Assembly (NCBI GenBank): GCA_964612455.1
Contig: CAZTCB010000002.1
Span: 15,237-79,236 of the forward strand
Length of the DNA: 64,000 nucleotides
Direction: 5' to 3'
From: SFEB01 sp964612455
GTDB taxonomy: Bacteria; Bacillota; Clostridia; Christensenellales; CAG-314
The translations under genes were made by a program, and so were the position numbers. Positions 42,051-50,623 of the stretch are shown here, one piece after another. The notes beneath the pieces were generated by a model. The model was given only the letters and a program-made list of their open reading frames with translations, ran no database searches and was not told the origin of the DNA. The number at the start of each line of letters is the position of its first letter. The first letter of the stretch is position 1.

Positions 42051-45000
42051 TCAGTCGTTTTTAGCGAGATTTTCGTACTTGGCAAGTCTCTCTTTGGAGT
42101 CTTTTTCGGTCTTGACAAAGAGTTGTTCCGCTACTTCGGGCATTGTCTTGAGCAAGCTCGTGTAGCGAGTTTCTTTGCGTAAAAACTCCTGATAGTCGCC
42201 CGTCGGTTTTTTGCTGTCGAGAGTGAAGGGGTTTTTACCTTCGTCGGCGAGAGACGGGTTGTAACGATAGAGTTGCCAGTAACCGCAATCAACTGCCTCT
42301 TTAATGACAGCCTGAGGATTGCTCATATCGATACCGTGGTTGATGCAGGGGGCATAAGCAATGACGAGAGACGGTCCCGGATAAGCTTCTGCCTCTTTGA
42401 GGGCTTTGACGACTTGTTCGTAATCCGCACCCATACCTACCTGTGCGACGTAAACGTAGCCGTAACTCATAGCCATCATGCCGAGGTCTTTCTTCTTTGT
42501 TCTCTTGCCTGCCGCCGCAAACTTGGCAACCGCGCCCGTCGGAGACGCTTTAGACGCCTGACCGCCGGTGTTGGAGTAAACTTCGGTATCGAGGACGAGA
42601 ACGTTGACGTCTTCGCCCTGAGCGAGGACGTGATCCAATCCGCCGTAACCGATATCGTACGCCCAACCGTCGCCGCCGAAAATCCAGAAGGATTTTTTGA
42701 CAAAGCAGTCTTCCATCTTGCGGAGTTCTTCTGCTTTTTCGCCTTTCATCGTAGCGAGAACGGTTTTTAGATCCTCGGATGCTTTCTTGCTGCCTTCCGC
42801 GTCGAGTTTGTTTTCAATCCATGCGTTTGCCGCCGCGACAAATTTGTCGTCCGCGCCTTCGGCAATTATTTCTTTGAGGAGTCTTTCGACGTTGTCTCTG
42901 CGTTGCTGATAGGCAATCTGCATACCAAAGCCGAATTCACTGTTGTCTTCAAACAGACTGTTTGCCCATGCGGGACCGTGACCTTGCTTGTTGACGGTGT
43001 AGGGGCAGGTAGGAGCGCTGCCGCCGTAGATAGAAGAGCAACCCGTCGCGTTGGCGATAATCATTCTGTCGCCAAAGAGTTGTGTTACGAGTTTGACGTA
43101 AGGAGTTTCGCCGCAACCCGCGCAAGCGCCGCTGTATTCAAACAAAGGTTGTTTAAACTGGCTGCTCTTTGCGTTGAGTTTCATACCGCTTTCGACTTGG
43201 TCGACTTTTTCGGAGAACTCAAAGTTGGCAACTTCGTCGACTTTCTCTGCGGGAACCATGACGAGGGCTTTTTCTTTGGCGATACATACGTTGGCGCAGC
43301 TGCCGCAACCGGAGCAGTCCAACGGAGAAACCTGAATACGATATTTAGCACCTTTGACGCCGTTGGCGGCTTTAGTGACAAACGTCTCGGGTACGACGGT
43401 GTTTTCGTCGATTAATACGGGGCGGATTGCCGCGTGCGGGCAGACCATCGAGCAACGGTTGCACTGTATGCACTTGGTTGCGTCCCATACGGGGATATTG
43501 ACGGCGATACCGCGTTTTTCAAAACGGGTGGTAGAAGTAGGTACTACGCCTGCGGGATTGAAAGCGGATACGGGGAGCTCGTCGCCTTTCTGGTCGAGAA
43601 TGGGTTTGATAAAGTTGACGAAATAAGGATCGTCGCTGCTCTTTGCCATATCTGCGCCGGTGGTCGCGGTTTTCCAGCTGTCGGGAACGTTGACTTTAAT
43701 GAGTCCCTTGACGGCATTGTCGACTGCCGCAAAGTTGCAATCGAGTACTTTTTGACCTTTCTTGCCGTAGGTCTTGACGATTGCCTTCTTCATATACTCT
43801 TCTGCTTGCTCGTAAGGTATAATGTTGGCGAGTTTAAAGAAAGCCGCCTGCATGACCATATTGGTGGATTTTGCCGAGCCTGCTTCCTTAGCAAGTTTCA
43901 AACCGTCGATGATGTAAAATTGAAGGTTTTTGTTGGCAATGTCGTTTTTGACCTTGGCGGGGAGTTTTTCGTCCAATTCTTCCACCGACCAGTTGCAGTT
44001 GAGGAGGAAAGTGCCGCCTTGACGAGCGTCCGCCAACATGTCGTAACGCGTAATGTAGCTCTGGTTGTGGCAGGCGATAAACTCCGCGTTGTCGATGAGA
44101 TAGCTGGATTGAATGGGGGTTTTTCCGAAACGCAGGTGGCTGATGGTCAAGCCGCCGGATTTTTTGCTGTCGTAGGAGAAATACCCTTGAGCGTACAAAT
44201 CGGTGTGGTCACCGATAATCTTGATGCTGTTTTTGTTGGCGCCGACGGTACCGTCGCTGCCGAGACCGTAAAACTTGCAACGAGTCGTCCCCTCGGGAGC
44301 AACGTCGATTTTTTCGTCGACGGGGAGAGAGGTAAACGTAACGTCGTCGTTGATACCGACCGTAAAGTGGTTTTTCGGATTGGTTTGTTGAAGGTTTTTA
44401 TAGATGGCGAGTATCATAGAAGGCGTAAACTCTTTGCTACCCATACCGTATCTGCCGCCCACGACGGTGTATTTGTCCGCCACGCCGTGCTCTTTGAGGC
44501 AAGCGACCACGTCGAGATAGAAAGGTTCGCCTAAACTGCCGGCTTCTTTCGTGCGGTCCATGACGGCGATATGTTTGACCGTCGCGGGTAATGCCTGAAT
44601 AAATCTTTCGGAGGGGAAAGGTCTGTAAAGTCTTACTTTAAGAACGCCGACTTTCTTGCCTTGCTTGACGAGATAATTGACGGTTTCTTCGCAAGCTTCC
44701 GCGCCGCTACCCATGATAACGATGACGTCCGTTGCGTCGGGTGCGCCTACGTAATCGACGAGGTTGTACTTTCTGCCGGTGAGCTCACCGACTTTTTGCA
44801 TATATTTTTCTACGATTGCGGGCGTTGCGTCGTACAAACCGTTGCAAGCCTCTCTGTTCTGGAAGTAAATATCGGGGTTTTGAGCGGTACCTTGGAGTTG
44901 CGGATGCTCGGGGTTGAGTGCGCGTGCTCTAAACTCGTCTACGTACTTTCTGTCGAGCAGTTTGTCCATGTCGGCGTAATCGATAGCGTCGATTTTGCTG

Positions 45001-45533
45001 ACTTCGTGGCTGGTACGGAAACCGTCAAAGAAGTGAATGAAAGGTACTTTGGACTCGAGTGTGGAGAGGTGTGCTACCAACGCGAGGTCCATAGCCTCCT
45101 GGACGCTGTTGCTGCAAAGCATTGCAAAACCGGTCTGACGGCATGCCATGACGTCGGCGTGGTCGCCGAAGATATTGAGGGCGTGCGCAGCCAAAGCTCT
45201 GGCGGAAACATGGAAAACGCAAGGAAGGTTTTCACCCGCGATTTTGTACATGTTGGGGATCATGAGCAACAAACCCTGACTCGCCGTAAAGGTGCTGGTG
45301 AGAGCGCCTGCGACCAAGCTGCCGTGGACGGCGCCTGCCGCACCGGCTTCGGACTCCATTTCTGCAATTTTAACTGTCTGACCGAAAAGGTTTTTTCTGC
45401 CTTGAGCGGCCCATTCATCAGCGACTTCCGCCATGGGCGAAGACGGCGTGATGGGGTAGATAGCGGCTACGTCCGAAAAGGCGTACGCTACATGGCTGGC
45501 GGCAGTATTGCCGTCGATTGTCATTTTTGCCAT
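42051..45533 (-). CDS. nifJ: Pyruvate:ferredoxin (flavodoxin) oxidoreductase, single-chain
   Basis: 1160 residues, the full fused enzyme. Domains in order: pyruvate-binding domain I with YPITPSSPMAE, domain II/III, an inserted double 4Fe-4S ferredoxin domain (CIQCNRCSMVCPHAAI near residue 690 and CSGCGSCANVC near 745), a third-cluster cysteine pair in SGACAGCGE, and the thiamine-diphosphate domain GGDGWAYDIGYGGLDHVL. The enzyme converts pyruvate and CoA to acetyl-CoA, CO2 and reduced ferredoxin and is oxygen-sensitive in most organisms, so it points to an anaerobic fermenter. Single gene with its own promoter and terminator. Confidence 0.97.
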   Translation of the reverse strand: MAKMTIDGNTAASHVAYAFSDVAAIYPITPSSPMAEVADEWAAQGRKNLFGQTVKIAEMESEAGAAGAVHGSLVAGALTSTFTASQGLLLMIPNMYKIAGENLPCVFHVSARALAAHALNIFGDHADVMACRQTGFAMLCSNSVQEAMDLALVAHLSTLESKVPFIHFFDGFRTSHEVSKIDAIDYADMDKLLDRKYVDEFRARALNPEHPQLQGTAQNPDIYFQNREACNGLYDATPAIVEKYMQKVGELTGRKYNLVDYVGAPDATDVIVIMGSGAEACEETVNYLVKQGKKVGVLKVRLYRPFPSERFIQALPATVKHIAVMDRTKEAGSLGEPFYLDVVACLKEHGVADKYTVVGGRYGMGSKEFTPSMILAIYKNLQQTNPKNHFTVGINDDVTFTSLPVDEKIDVAPEGTTRCKFYGLGSDGTVGANKNSIKIIGDHTDLYAQGYFSYDSKKSGGLTISHLRFGKTPIQSSYLIDNAEFIACHNQSYITRYDMLADARQGGTFLLNCNWSVEELDEKLPAKVKNDIANKNLQFYIIDGLKLAKEAGSAKSTNMVMQAAFFKLANIIPYEQAEEYMKKAIVKTYGKKGQKVLDCNFAAVDNAVKGLIKVNVPDSWKTATTGADMAKSSDDPYFVNFIKPILDQKGDELPVSAFNPAGVVPTSTTRFEKRGIAVNIPVWDATKCIQCNRCSMVCPHAAIRPVLIDENTVVPETFVTKAANGVKGAKYRIQVSPLDCSGCGSCANVCIAKEKALVMVPAEKVDEVANFEFSEKVDQVESGMKLNAKSSQFKQPLFEYSGACAGCGETPYVKLVTQLFGDRMIIANATGCSSIYGGSAPTCPYTVNKQGHGPAWANSLFEDNSEFGFGMQIAYQQRRDNVERLLKEIIAEGADDKFVAAANAWIENKLDAEGSKKASEDLKTVLATMKGEKAEELRKMEDCFVKKSFWIFGGDGWAYDIGYGGLDHVLAQGEDVNVLVLDTEVYSNTGGQASKASPTGAVAKFAAAGKRTKKKDLGMMAMSYGYVYVAQVGMGADYEQVVKALKEAEAYPGPSLVIAYAPCINHGIDMSNPQAVIKEAVDCGYWQLYRYNPSLADEGKNPFTLDSKKPTGDYQEFLRKETRYTSLLKTMPEVAEQLFVKTEKDSKERLAKYENLAKND

Positions 45534-45660
45534 ATTGTTTTTCCTCCGTTAAGAAAATTTAAATTTGATTTCGTTATTTTGCAGGTAAAAAACGCGATAT
45601 TTTGCGTGTATTTTTGTTAAAAAGCACACAAAAAAAGCGGCGTATCCCTGCGTCCTACAA

Positions 45661-45688
45661 ATTATATCACATTAAAAAAATATGTCAA
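45661..45688 (-). promoter_or_regulatory. Promoter of nifJ (TTGACA-16-TATAAT, minus strand)
   Basis: On the minus strand TTGACA (45688-45683) and TATAAT (45666-45661), 16 bases apart, both perfect. The 320-base gap 45534-45853 holds this promoter, the divergent ecf promoter and a very AT-rich stretch between them. Confidence 0.82.
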
Positions 45689-45781
45689 ACAATTTAACAA
45701 CCCCTGATTTAATTTAATTAAAATTAATGCAAAGAAACCGATAAATTTAATCTAATTTACACTTTGTTTTTCTTGTTGCGC

Positions 45782-45811
45782 TTGACTAAACGACTATCGT
45801 TGTGATATTAT
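45782..45811 (+). promoter_or_regulatory. Promoter of the ecf operon (TTGACT-18-TATTAT)
   Basis: TTGACT at 45782-45787 and TATTAT at 45806-45811; an overlapping TATAAT lies at 45809 with a longer spacer. Confidence 0.6.
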
Positions 45812-45853
45812 AATCGGTAGCTAAAAAACGGCTAAAACGAGCGAGGCTTAGCG

Positions 45854-46729
45854 TTGGAAAAAAATCTTGACAGAGCACCCGTAGTCACGTTGACAGACGT
45901 GATATACAATTATAAGGAGTACGACCAATACGGAGAGGAAAAACCGACCGACCGCGGTGTCAACGGCGTGACTTTATCCGTTTATAAAGGGGAGTTTTTG
46001 GCGTTGGTGGGACGCAACGGTAGCGGCAAGAGTACGTTGGCAAAGATGTTCAACGGACTTTTGCTTGCCCAAAAAGGCAAAGTCGACGTTTACGGGCTTA
46101 ATCCCGCGATTGAAAAAGAGCTTTACCAAATCCGTGCGAAAGTCGGTATGGTTTTTCAAAATCCCGACAATCAGACGGTTGCGTCCATAGTCGAGGACGA
46201 CGTCGCTTTCGGTCCCGAAAATCTCGGCATTTCTCAAAAAGAACTGAGAGAGCGCGTAGATACCGCGCTTGCCGACGTCAATATGTCTAAATACGCGACG
46301 AAAACCACCTCTCGATTGAGCGGCGGACAAAAACAACGCGTCGCAATTGCGGGCGCATTGGCGTTGCGTCCTAAGATACTCGTGCTGGACGAGGCGACGA
46401 GCATGCTCGATCCCGAAGGTCGCAGAGACGTAATGGATACCGTATCTAAACTCAACGACGCCGGTATGACCGTGGTTGCGATTACTCACTTTATGGACGA
46501 AGCCGCGCGCGCCGACCGAATCGTTGCGTTAAAAAACGGTAAAATCGCTTTAGAAGGTACTCCCGCGGAGGTTTTCGCGCAACACGACAGATTAGAACAA
46601 CTCGGGCTCAAGACTCCTCGCGACGTGGAGCTTGCGTTAAGGCTCAAAGAGAGTGGTCTCGATATAGAACCGCAAGAAGATATTTTTAAACTCGGGGAGG
46701 CATTATGTCGATTACTGTCAAAGACTTGA
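45854..46729 (+). CDS. ecfA1: Energy-coupling factor transporter ATPase EcfA1
   Basis: 291 residues, an ABC ATPase with Walker A GRNGSGKST, Q-loop FQNPDNQTV, signature LSGGQKQRVAIAGAL and Walker B ILVLDEATSMLDPEGR. The Q-loop FQNPDNQ is typical of EcfA1. With EcfA2 and EcfT it powers vitamin uptake through exchangeable S components encoded elsewhere. TTG is the start, preceded by GAGG. The coding end overlaps ecfA2 by 25 bases. The usual rpoA-rplQ genes upstream are missing at this spot. Confidence 0.93.
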   Translation: MEKNLDRAPVVTLTDVIYNYKEYDQYGEEKPTDRGVNGVTLSVYKGEFLALVGRNGSGKSTLAKMFNGLLLAQKGKVDVYGLNPAIEKELYQIRAKVGMVFQNPDNQTVASIVEDDVAFGPENLGISQKELRERVDTALADVNMSKYATKTTSRLSGGQKQRVAIAGALALRPKILVLDEATSMLDPEGRRDVMDTVSKLNDAGMTVVAITHFMDEAARADRIVALKNGKIALEGTPAEVFAQHDRLEQLGLKTPRDVELALRLKESGLDIEPQEDIFKLGEALCRLLSKT

Positions 46730-47580
46730 GTTACGTTTACAATCCGCGGTCTCCTTACGAGACGATTGCGCTCGACGGCATTACGCTCGAAATAAAAACC
46801 GGTGAGTTTGTGGCGGTTTGCGGTCGTACCGGCAGTGGCAAGACGACTTTCGTACAGCACTTCAACGCTCTCGTGACCGCTCAATCCGGAGAGCTTACGG
46901 TAGAAGGGCTCGATCTTACGGAAAAAAATAAAAAATTGCGCCGCGAGATGCTCAAAAAGTTGCGCGGTAAGGTGGGAATGGTTTTTCAGTACCCCGAGTA
47001 TCAGCTTTTTGCGAACACGGTGTACGAAGACGTTGCTTTCGGTCCGTTAAACATGGGTTTGTCGACGGATGAAGTCGATCGTCGTGTGCGCGCCGCGATA
47101 AAATCCGTCGGTCTCGATTTTGATTCTATATCTAAATCTTCGCCTTTTGAAATAAGCGGCGGAGAAAAACGTCGCGTGGCGCTTGCGGGTGTGTTGGCAA
47201 TGAATCCCAACATACTCGTACTCGACGAACCCACGGCAGGACTCGATCCTCTCGGCAAAGAAGAAATATTAAACCTCGTCGTAAAACTTAATAAAAAAGA
47301 CGGACTTACCGTGGTTATGGTGAGCCACGACGTCAACGAGGTGTACGAATACACCGATCGTACGATTGTGTTTTCGCATGGCAAAGTTTTGTTTAATATG
47401 GCGACTCGCGACCTATTCACTGCGGTTGACGTCGCCAAGTATGGACTTGAAGAACCTCAACTTGCAATTATCGATAAAATGCTGTTAAAAAACGGCATCC
47501 TTCTCGACGGCGAAAATCGCAATGTAAACGACATGGCGGCGGCGATTATTAAATATACCAAAGGGGGCGGCAATGCTTAA
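46705..47580 (+). CDS. ecfA2: Energy-coupling factor transporter ATPase EcfA2
   Basis: 291 residues, second ABC ATPase of the ECF module: Walker A GRTGSGKTT, Q-loop FQYPEYQLF (the EcfA2 form), signature ISGGEKRRVALAGVL, Walker B ILVLDEPTAGLDPLG, H-loop MVSHDV. Starts within the end of ecfA1 with GGGAGG before the ATG, and overlaps ecfT by eight bases, a tightly coupled set. Confidence 0.95.
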   Translation: MSITVKDLSYVYNPRSPYETIALDGITLEIKTGEFVAVCGRTGSGKTTFVQHFNALVTAQSGELTVEGLDLTEKNKKLRREMLKKLRGKVGMVFQYPEYQLFANTVYEDVAFGPLNMGLSTDEVDRRVRAAIKSVGLDFDSISKSSPFEISGGEKRRVALAGVLAMNPNILVLDEPTAGLDPLGKEEILNLVVKLNKKDGLTVVMVSHDVNEVYEYTDRTIVFSHGKVLFNMATRDLFTAVDVAKYGLEEPQLAIIDKMLLKNGILLDGENRNVNDMAAAIIKYTKGGGNA

Positions 47581-48433
47581 CGACGTTGCGTTCGGGCAGT
47601 ATTACCCGTCGGACAGTTTTATTCATCGTATGGATGCTCGGGTAAAAATTTTATTGAGCATTGCGTACATGGTCGCGATTTTTATCGTAAAATCTTTTTT
47701 TTGTTATGCCGTTCTCGCCGTATATCTACTGGGGAAAATTTTAGTATCCAAGATACCGTTGCGTAGCGTTTTAAAAAGCGTCAAGGCGGTATTGTTTCTG
47801 GCTGTTTTTACGGCGATAATCAATATTTTTTTCGCAAAAGGCGCGGAAGAAAACCTTATCTGGAGCTACGGTATTATCAATATATATAGTACGGGACTCG
47901 TCACCGCGGGAAAGATGGTGTGCAGACTCGTTTTACTCGTCATGGGGGCGAGTCTGTTGACTCTTACGACTACTCCCGTAGACCTCACTCATGCCATAGA
48001 GAGTTTGCTTTCCCCGTTAAAACTCGTCAGGGTGCCCGTTGCGGACATTGCTCTCATTATGAGTATAACGTTGCGCTTTATACCTACGTTGATGGAAGAA
48101 ACCAACAAAATAATATGCGCTCAAAAGGCAAGAGGGGCGCAATTCGATACCGGCAATATCGTTCAGCGAGCGAAAGCGTTTGTTCCTATTCTCATTCCTT
48201 TGCTCGTCAATAGTTTTCGCAGGGCGGAGGAGTTGGCGTTGGCGATGAATGCCCGCTGCTTTGAGGGGAGTACCAAGCGTACGAGGTTAAAAAAGCTGAG
48301 ATGCACGTGGCGCGACCTCGTCGGTTTTCTGCTTTTCGTCGTCGGCGTCGGGGCTGCGTTGTTTGTCAGGTATGCGGGCGTCGATTGGATAGGCGAGCTT
48401 TTTGGTATTGGCGTAGAGTGGATGAAACTGTAA
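47573..48433 (+). CDS. ecfT: Energy-coupling factor transporter transmembrane protein EcfT
   Basis: 286 residues with five to six membrane helices. It opens GQYYPSDSFIHRMDARVKIL, and the two Ala-Arg-Gly coupling motifs appear as KARGAQF and the later AMNARCF, which touch the ATPases. This is the membrane scaffold of the ECF module. It overlaps ecfA2 and abuts truA. Confidence 0.95.
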   Translation: MLNDVAFGQYYPSDSFIHRMDARVKILLSIAYMVAIFIVKSFFCYAVLAVYLLGKILVSKIPLRSVLKSVKAVLFLAVFTAIINIFFAKGAEENLIWSYGIINIYSTGLVTAGKMVCRLVLLVMGASLLTLTTTPVDLTHAIESLLSPLKLVRVPVADIALIMSITLRFIPTLMEETNKIICAQKARGAQFDTGNIVQRAKAFVPILIPLLVNSFRRAEELALAMNARCFEGSTKRTRLKKLRCTWRDLVGFLLFVVGVGAALFVRYAGVDWIGELFGIGVEWMKL

Positions 48434-49168
48434 ATGAGATACGCAATAACCATACAATATATAGGTGCCGCGTACAACGGTTGGCAAAGCCAGCAAAACG
48501 GCGTTGGCATTCAGGACGTGGTGGAATCCGCGTTGGCAAAGGTCTTTAATCATCCCGTCAGAGTTACGGCGAGCGGTCGTACCGACGAGGGCGTCAACGC
48601 ACTCGGTCAGGTGGCGCATTTTGACAGCGACCGCGAGATAAAACCCTACAATCTTTGCCGCGGAGCAAACGTTTTTTTGCCAAAAGACGTATCGATAGTC
48701 GATGCGAAAGTCGTTTCGGACGACTTTAATGCCCGAAAGTCGGCAAAGCGTAAGACGTATGTTTATAAAATGTACGTTTCCTGTTTTCGCAATCCGCTGT
48801 GGGATATCGACCATAAACAAATATTTAAGCAACCCGACGTGGCATCGATGCGGCGCGCTGCGGCTTATATCGAGGGTAAGCACGATTTCAGGTGCTTTAT
48901 GTCCACGGGCAGCAATCAAAAGACCACGGTGAGAGAAGTGTACGAGTGTTCGGTAACGCAGGTCGGCAACGAAATCGTCGTTTCCGTTAGCGGCAACGCT
49001 TTTCTTTACAATATGGTGCGCGCGATAGCGGGTACGTTGCTTTTTGTCGGTTACGGACGTATCGACGCCGACGATATTCCTCGGATTATTACCGAAGGAG
49101 AGCGCGGCAATGCGGGCAAGACCATGCCGCCCAACGGTTTGACGCTGTTGAAGGTCGATTACGACTGA
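48434..49168 (+). CDS. truA: tRNA pseudouridine(38-40) synthase TruA
   Basis: 244 residues. Catalytic Asp51 lies in SGRTDEGVNALGQVAHFD; other family blocks are YDGT-like IQYIGAAYNGWQ at the start, ARKSAKRKTYVYK, and the late NAFLYNMVRAIAGTLL. TruA modifies positions 38-40 of many tRNAs. ATG follows the ecfT stop directly. Its place between ecfT and rplM is the normal Firmicute order. Confidence 0.95.
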   Translation: MRYAITIQYIGAAYNGWQSQQNGVGIQDVVESALAKVFNHPVRVTASGRTDEGVNALGQVAHFDSDREIKPYNLCRGANVFLPKDVSIVDAKVVSDDFNARKSAKRKTYVYKMYVSCFRNPLWDIDHKQIFKQPDVASMRRAAAYIEGKHDFRCFMSTGSNQKTTVREVYECSVTQVGNEIVVSVSGNAFLYNMVRAIAGTLLFVGYGRIDADDIPRIITEGERGNAGKTMPPNGLTLLKVDYD

Positions 49169-49235
49169 AAACGCACTCACGAACGCTTTTTCATTAAAAA
49201 ATCACAAAAATAAACCGCAAATCGCTTAAAAACGT

Positions 49236-49265
49236 TTGACTTGTCGGACGCGTTTGTGGTACAAT
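49236..49265 (+). promoter_or_regulatory. Promoter of rplM-rpsI (TTGACT-18-TACAAT)
   Basis: TTGACT at 49236-49241, TACAAT at 49260-49265. It leaves a structured leader of about 130 bases. Confidence 0.75.
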
Positions 49266-49271
49266 ACTCAA

Positions 49272-49385
49272 GCTGTGAATAATCAGGCGCGTATTTTAAG
49301 CTCTGCGCGCCGTTTGTCGGTTTCCACTTACGGCGGTTATTCTTCGTGAACGGCACAATGCATATCCATGCAAATCTTAAATTTC
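49272..49385 (+). promoter_or_regulatory. Structured mRNA leader of rplM-rpsI, probable L13 leader
   Basis: The leader can fold with an outer stem GAATAA/TTATTC, a hairpin GGCGCG/CGCGCC and a second arm around CCGT/ACGG, then TTCTTCGTGAACGGC. Position before rplM and this branched shape fit the L13-leader class, at which ribosomal protein L13 is thought to control its own operon. Assigned by shape and place; a covariance-model search was not possible. Confidence 0.55.
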
Positions 49386-49400
49386 AGGAGAAAAGAAACA

Positions 49401-49835
49401 ATGAAAAGTTTTATGGCTAAACAAGAGGAAGTCAGACGTAATTGGTACGTTGTCGACGCAAGCGGTATGCCTCTCGGCAGACTCGCCAGTCAGGTTGCGA
49501 GCATTTTGCGCGGCAAAAACAAGCCTGAGTTTACTCCTCACGTAGATACCGGCGATTTCGTAATCGTCGTCAACACCGACAAAGTCGTCCTGACCGGCGA
49601 CAAACTCAACCAAAAGGTATTTCGCCGTCACAGCGGCAAGCCCGGCAACCTCAAGGAGATTAAGTACGGCAATCTCATGCAGACTCGCAGCGATTTCGTG
49701 GTCTACAGAGCGGTCAAGGGTATGTTGCCCAAAAACAGCTTGGGTGCCAAGATGCTCACCAAATTGCGCGTTTATAAAGGCGCAGAGCACGACCAACAGG
49801 CTCAAAAGCCCGTTGCAATCGATTTGAAGGACTAA
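49401..49835 (+). CDS. rplM: 50S ribosomal protein L13
   Basis: 144 residues with the usual WYVVDASGMPLGRLASQVAS start and the MLPKNSLGAKMLTKLRVYKG block. L13 is an early assembly protein of the large subunit. The ATG at 49401 has CAGGAG before it; the in-frame codon at 49368 would add 11 residues without support. Operon with rpsI, 17 bases downstream. Confidence 0.97.
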   Translation: MKSFMAKQEEVRRNWYVVDASGMPLGRLASQVASILRGKNKPEFTPHVDTGDFVIVVNTDKVVLTGDKLNQKVFRRHSGKPGNLKEIKYGNLMQTRSDFVVYRAVKGMLPKNSLGAKMLTKLRVYKGAEHDQQAQKPVAIDLKD

Positions 49836-49852
49836 TGGGGGGGTAAAGATTT

Positions 49853-50257
49853 ATGGTAAAGACAAGTAAAAAAGTTCAATTTTGGGGCACCGGCAGACGT
49901 AAAAAGTCCGTTGCCAGCGTCAGACTTTTGCCCAACGGCAACGGTACCATCACCGTCAACGACAGAGAGTTTGAGGCTTATTTCCCTCTCGATACGTTGA
50001 GATATATCGTTAAGCAACCGTTGGTTGCCACCGAGACCGCGACCAAATACGACGTTGCCGTCAAAGTAGTCGGCGGCGGTTATACCGGTCAGGCGGGCGC
50101 AGTCCGTCAGGGTATAGCGCGTGCTCTCGTCATTGCGGGCGAGGACAAAGACGTTCTTAAAAAAGCAGGTTTCCTCACTCGTGATCCTCGTATGAAAGAG
50201 CGTAAAAAGTACGGCTTGCACAAAGCTCGTAAAGCACCGCAGTTCTCCAAGAGATAA
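49853..50257 (+). CDS. rpsI: 30S ribosomal protein S9
   Basis: 134 residues. GTGRRKKSVASVRLLPNGNG at the start, GGGYTGQAGAVRQGIARAL in the middle, and the C-terminal tail ending PQFSKR, whose last Arg contacts tRNA in the P site. GGGGGG stands before the ATG. A terminator follows at 50291. Confidence 0.97.
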   Translation: MVKTSKKVQFWGTGRRKKSVASVRLLPNGNGTITVNDREFEAYFPLDTLRYIVKQPLVATETATKYDVAVKVVGGGYTGQAGAVRQGIARALVIAGEDKDVLKKAGFLTRDPRMKERKKYGLHKARKAPQFSKR

Positions 50258-50290
50258 TCGGTACGATTTTTTCAATCCTTTTAAAAAGAT

Positions 50291-50315
50291 TTACCCGACC
50301 TTTGCGTCGGGTTTT
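50291..50315 (+). terminator. Terminator after rpsI
   Basis: Arms CCCGAC and GTCGGG around CTTTGC with a following T-run. The remaining 50316-50522 holds nothing recognisable. Confidence 0.82.
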
Positions 50316-50522
50316 TCTTTGCTCTCGTAAAAATCGCATACCGCTTTGTCGGACGGTTCGGGTGATGAAAAAAAACGAAAAACTCCGCAAAACGTAGAAA
50401 AAAACGATAAAAACCCGAAACGTGCGGCGGAAAAAGGTTTTATCTTGTCCCGTTTGCACGTTTTTTCGGGATAAACGGATAAATCGGAATAAAAAAACAT
50501 ACATTTTTTTTAGCGATAACGA

Positions 50523-50551
50523 TTGACACTTTAAAAGGCAGGGTGTATAAT
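50523..50551 (+). promoter_or_regulatory. Consensus promoter of the large surface lipoprotein gene (TTGACA-17-TATAAT)
   Basis: Both hexamers are perfect (50523-50528 and 50546-50551), spacer 17; leader about 65 bases with AAAGGAG. Confidence 0.9.
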
Positions 50552-50623
50552 GTTCAAAGGTATAAGTATGACTTGTACTTTAAGGTGTATCTTAAAATTT
50601 AAACAAAAGGAGAAGTAACGAAA

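Noticed and set aside
43434..45620. Plus-strand frames of 366 and 319 codons inside the nifJ gene
   Set aside because: Antisense shadows of the pyruvate:ferredoxin oxidoreductase, which is complete and has all catalytic motifs.
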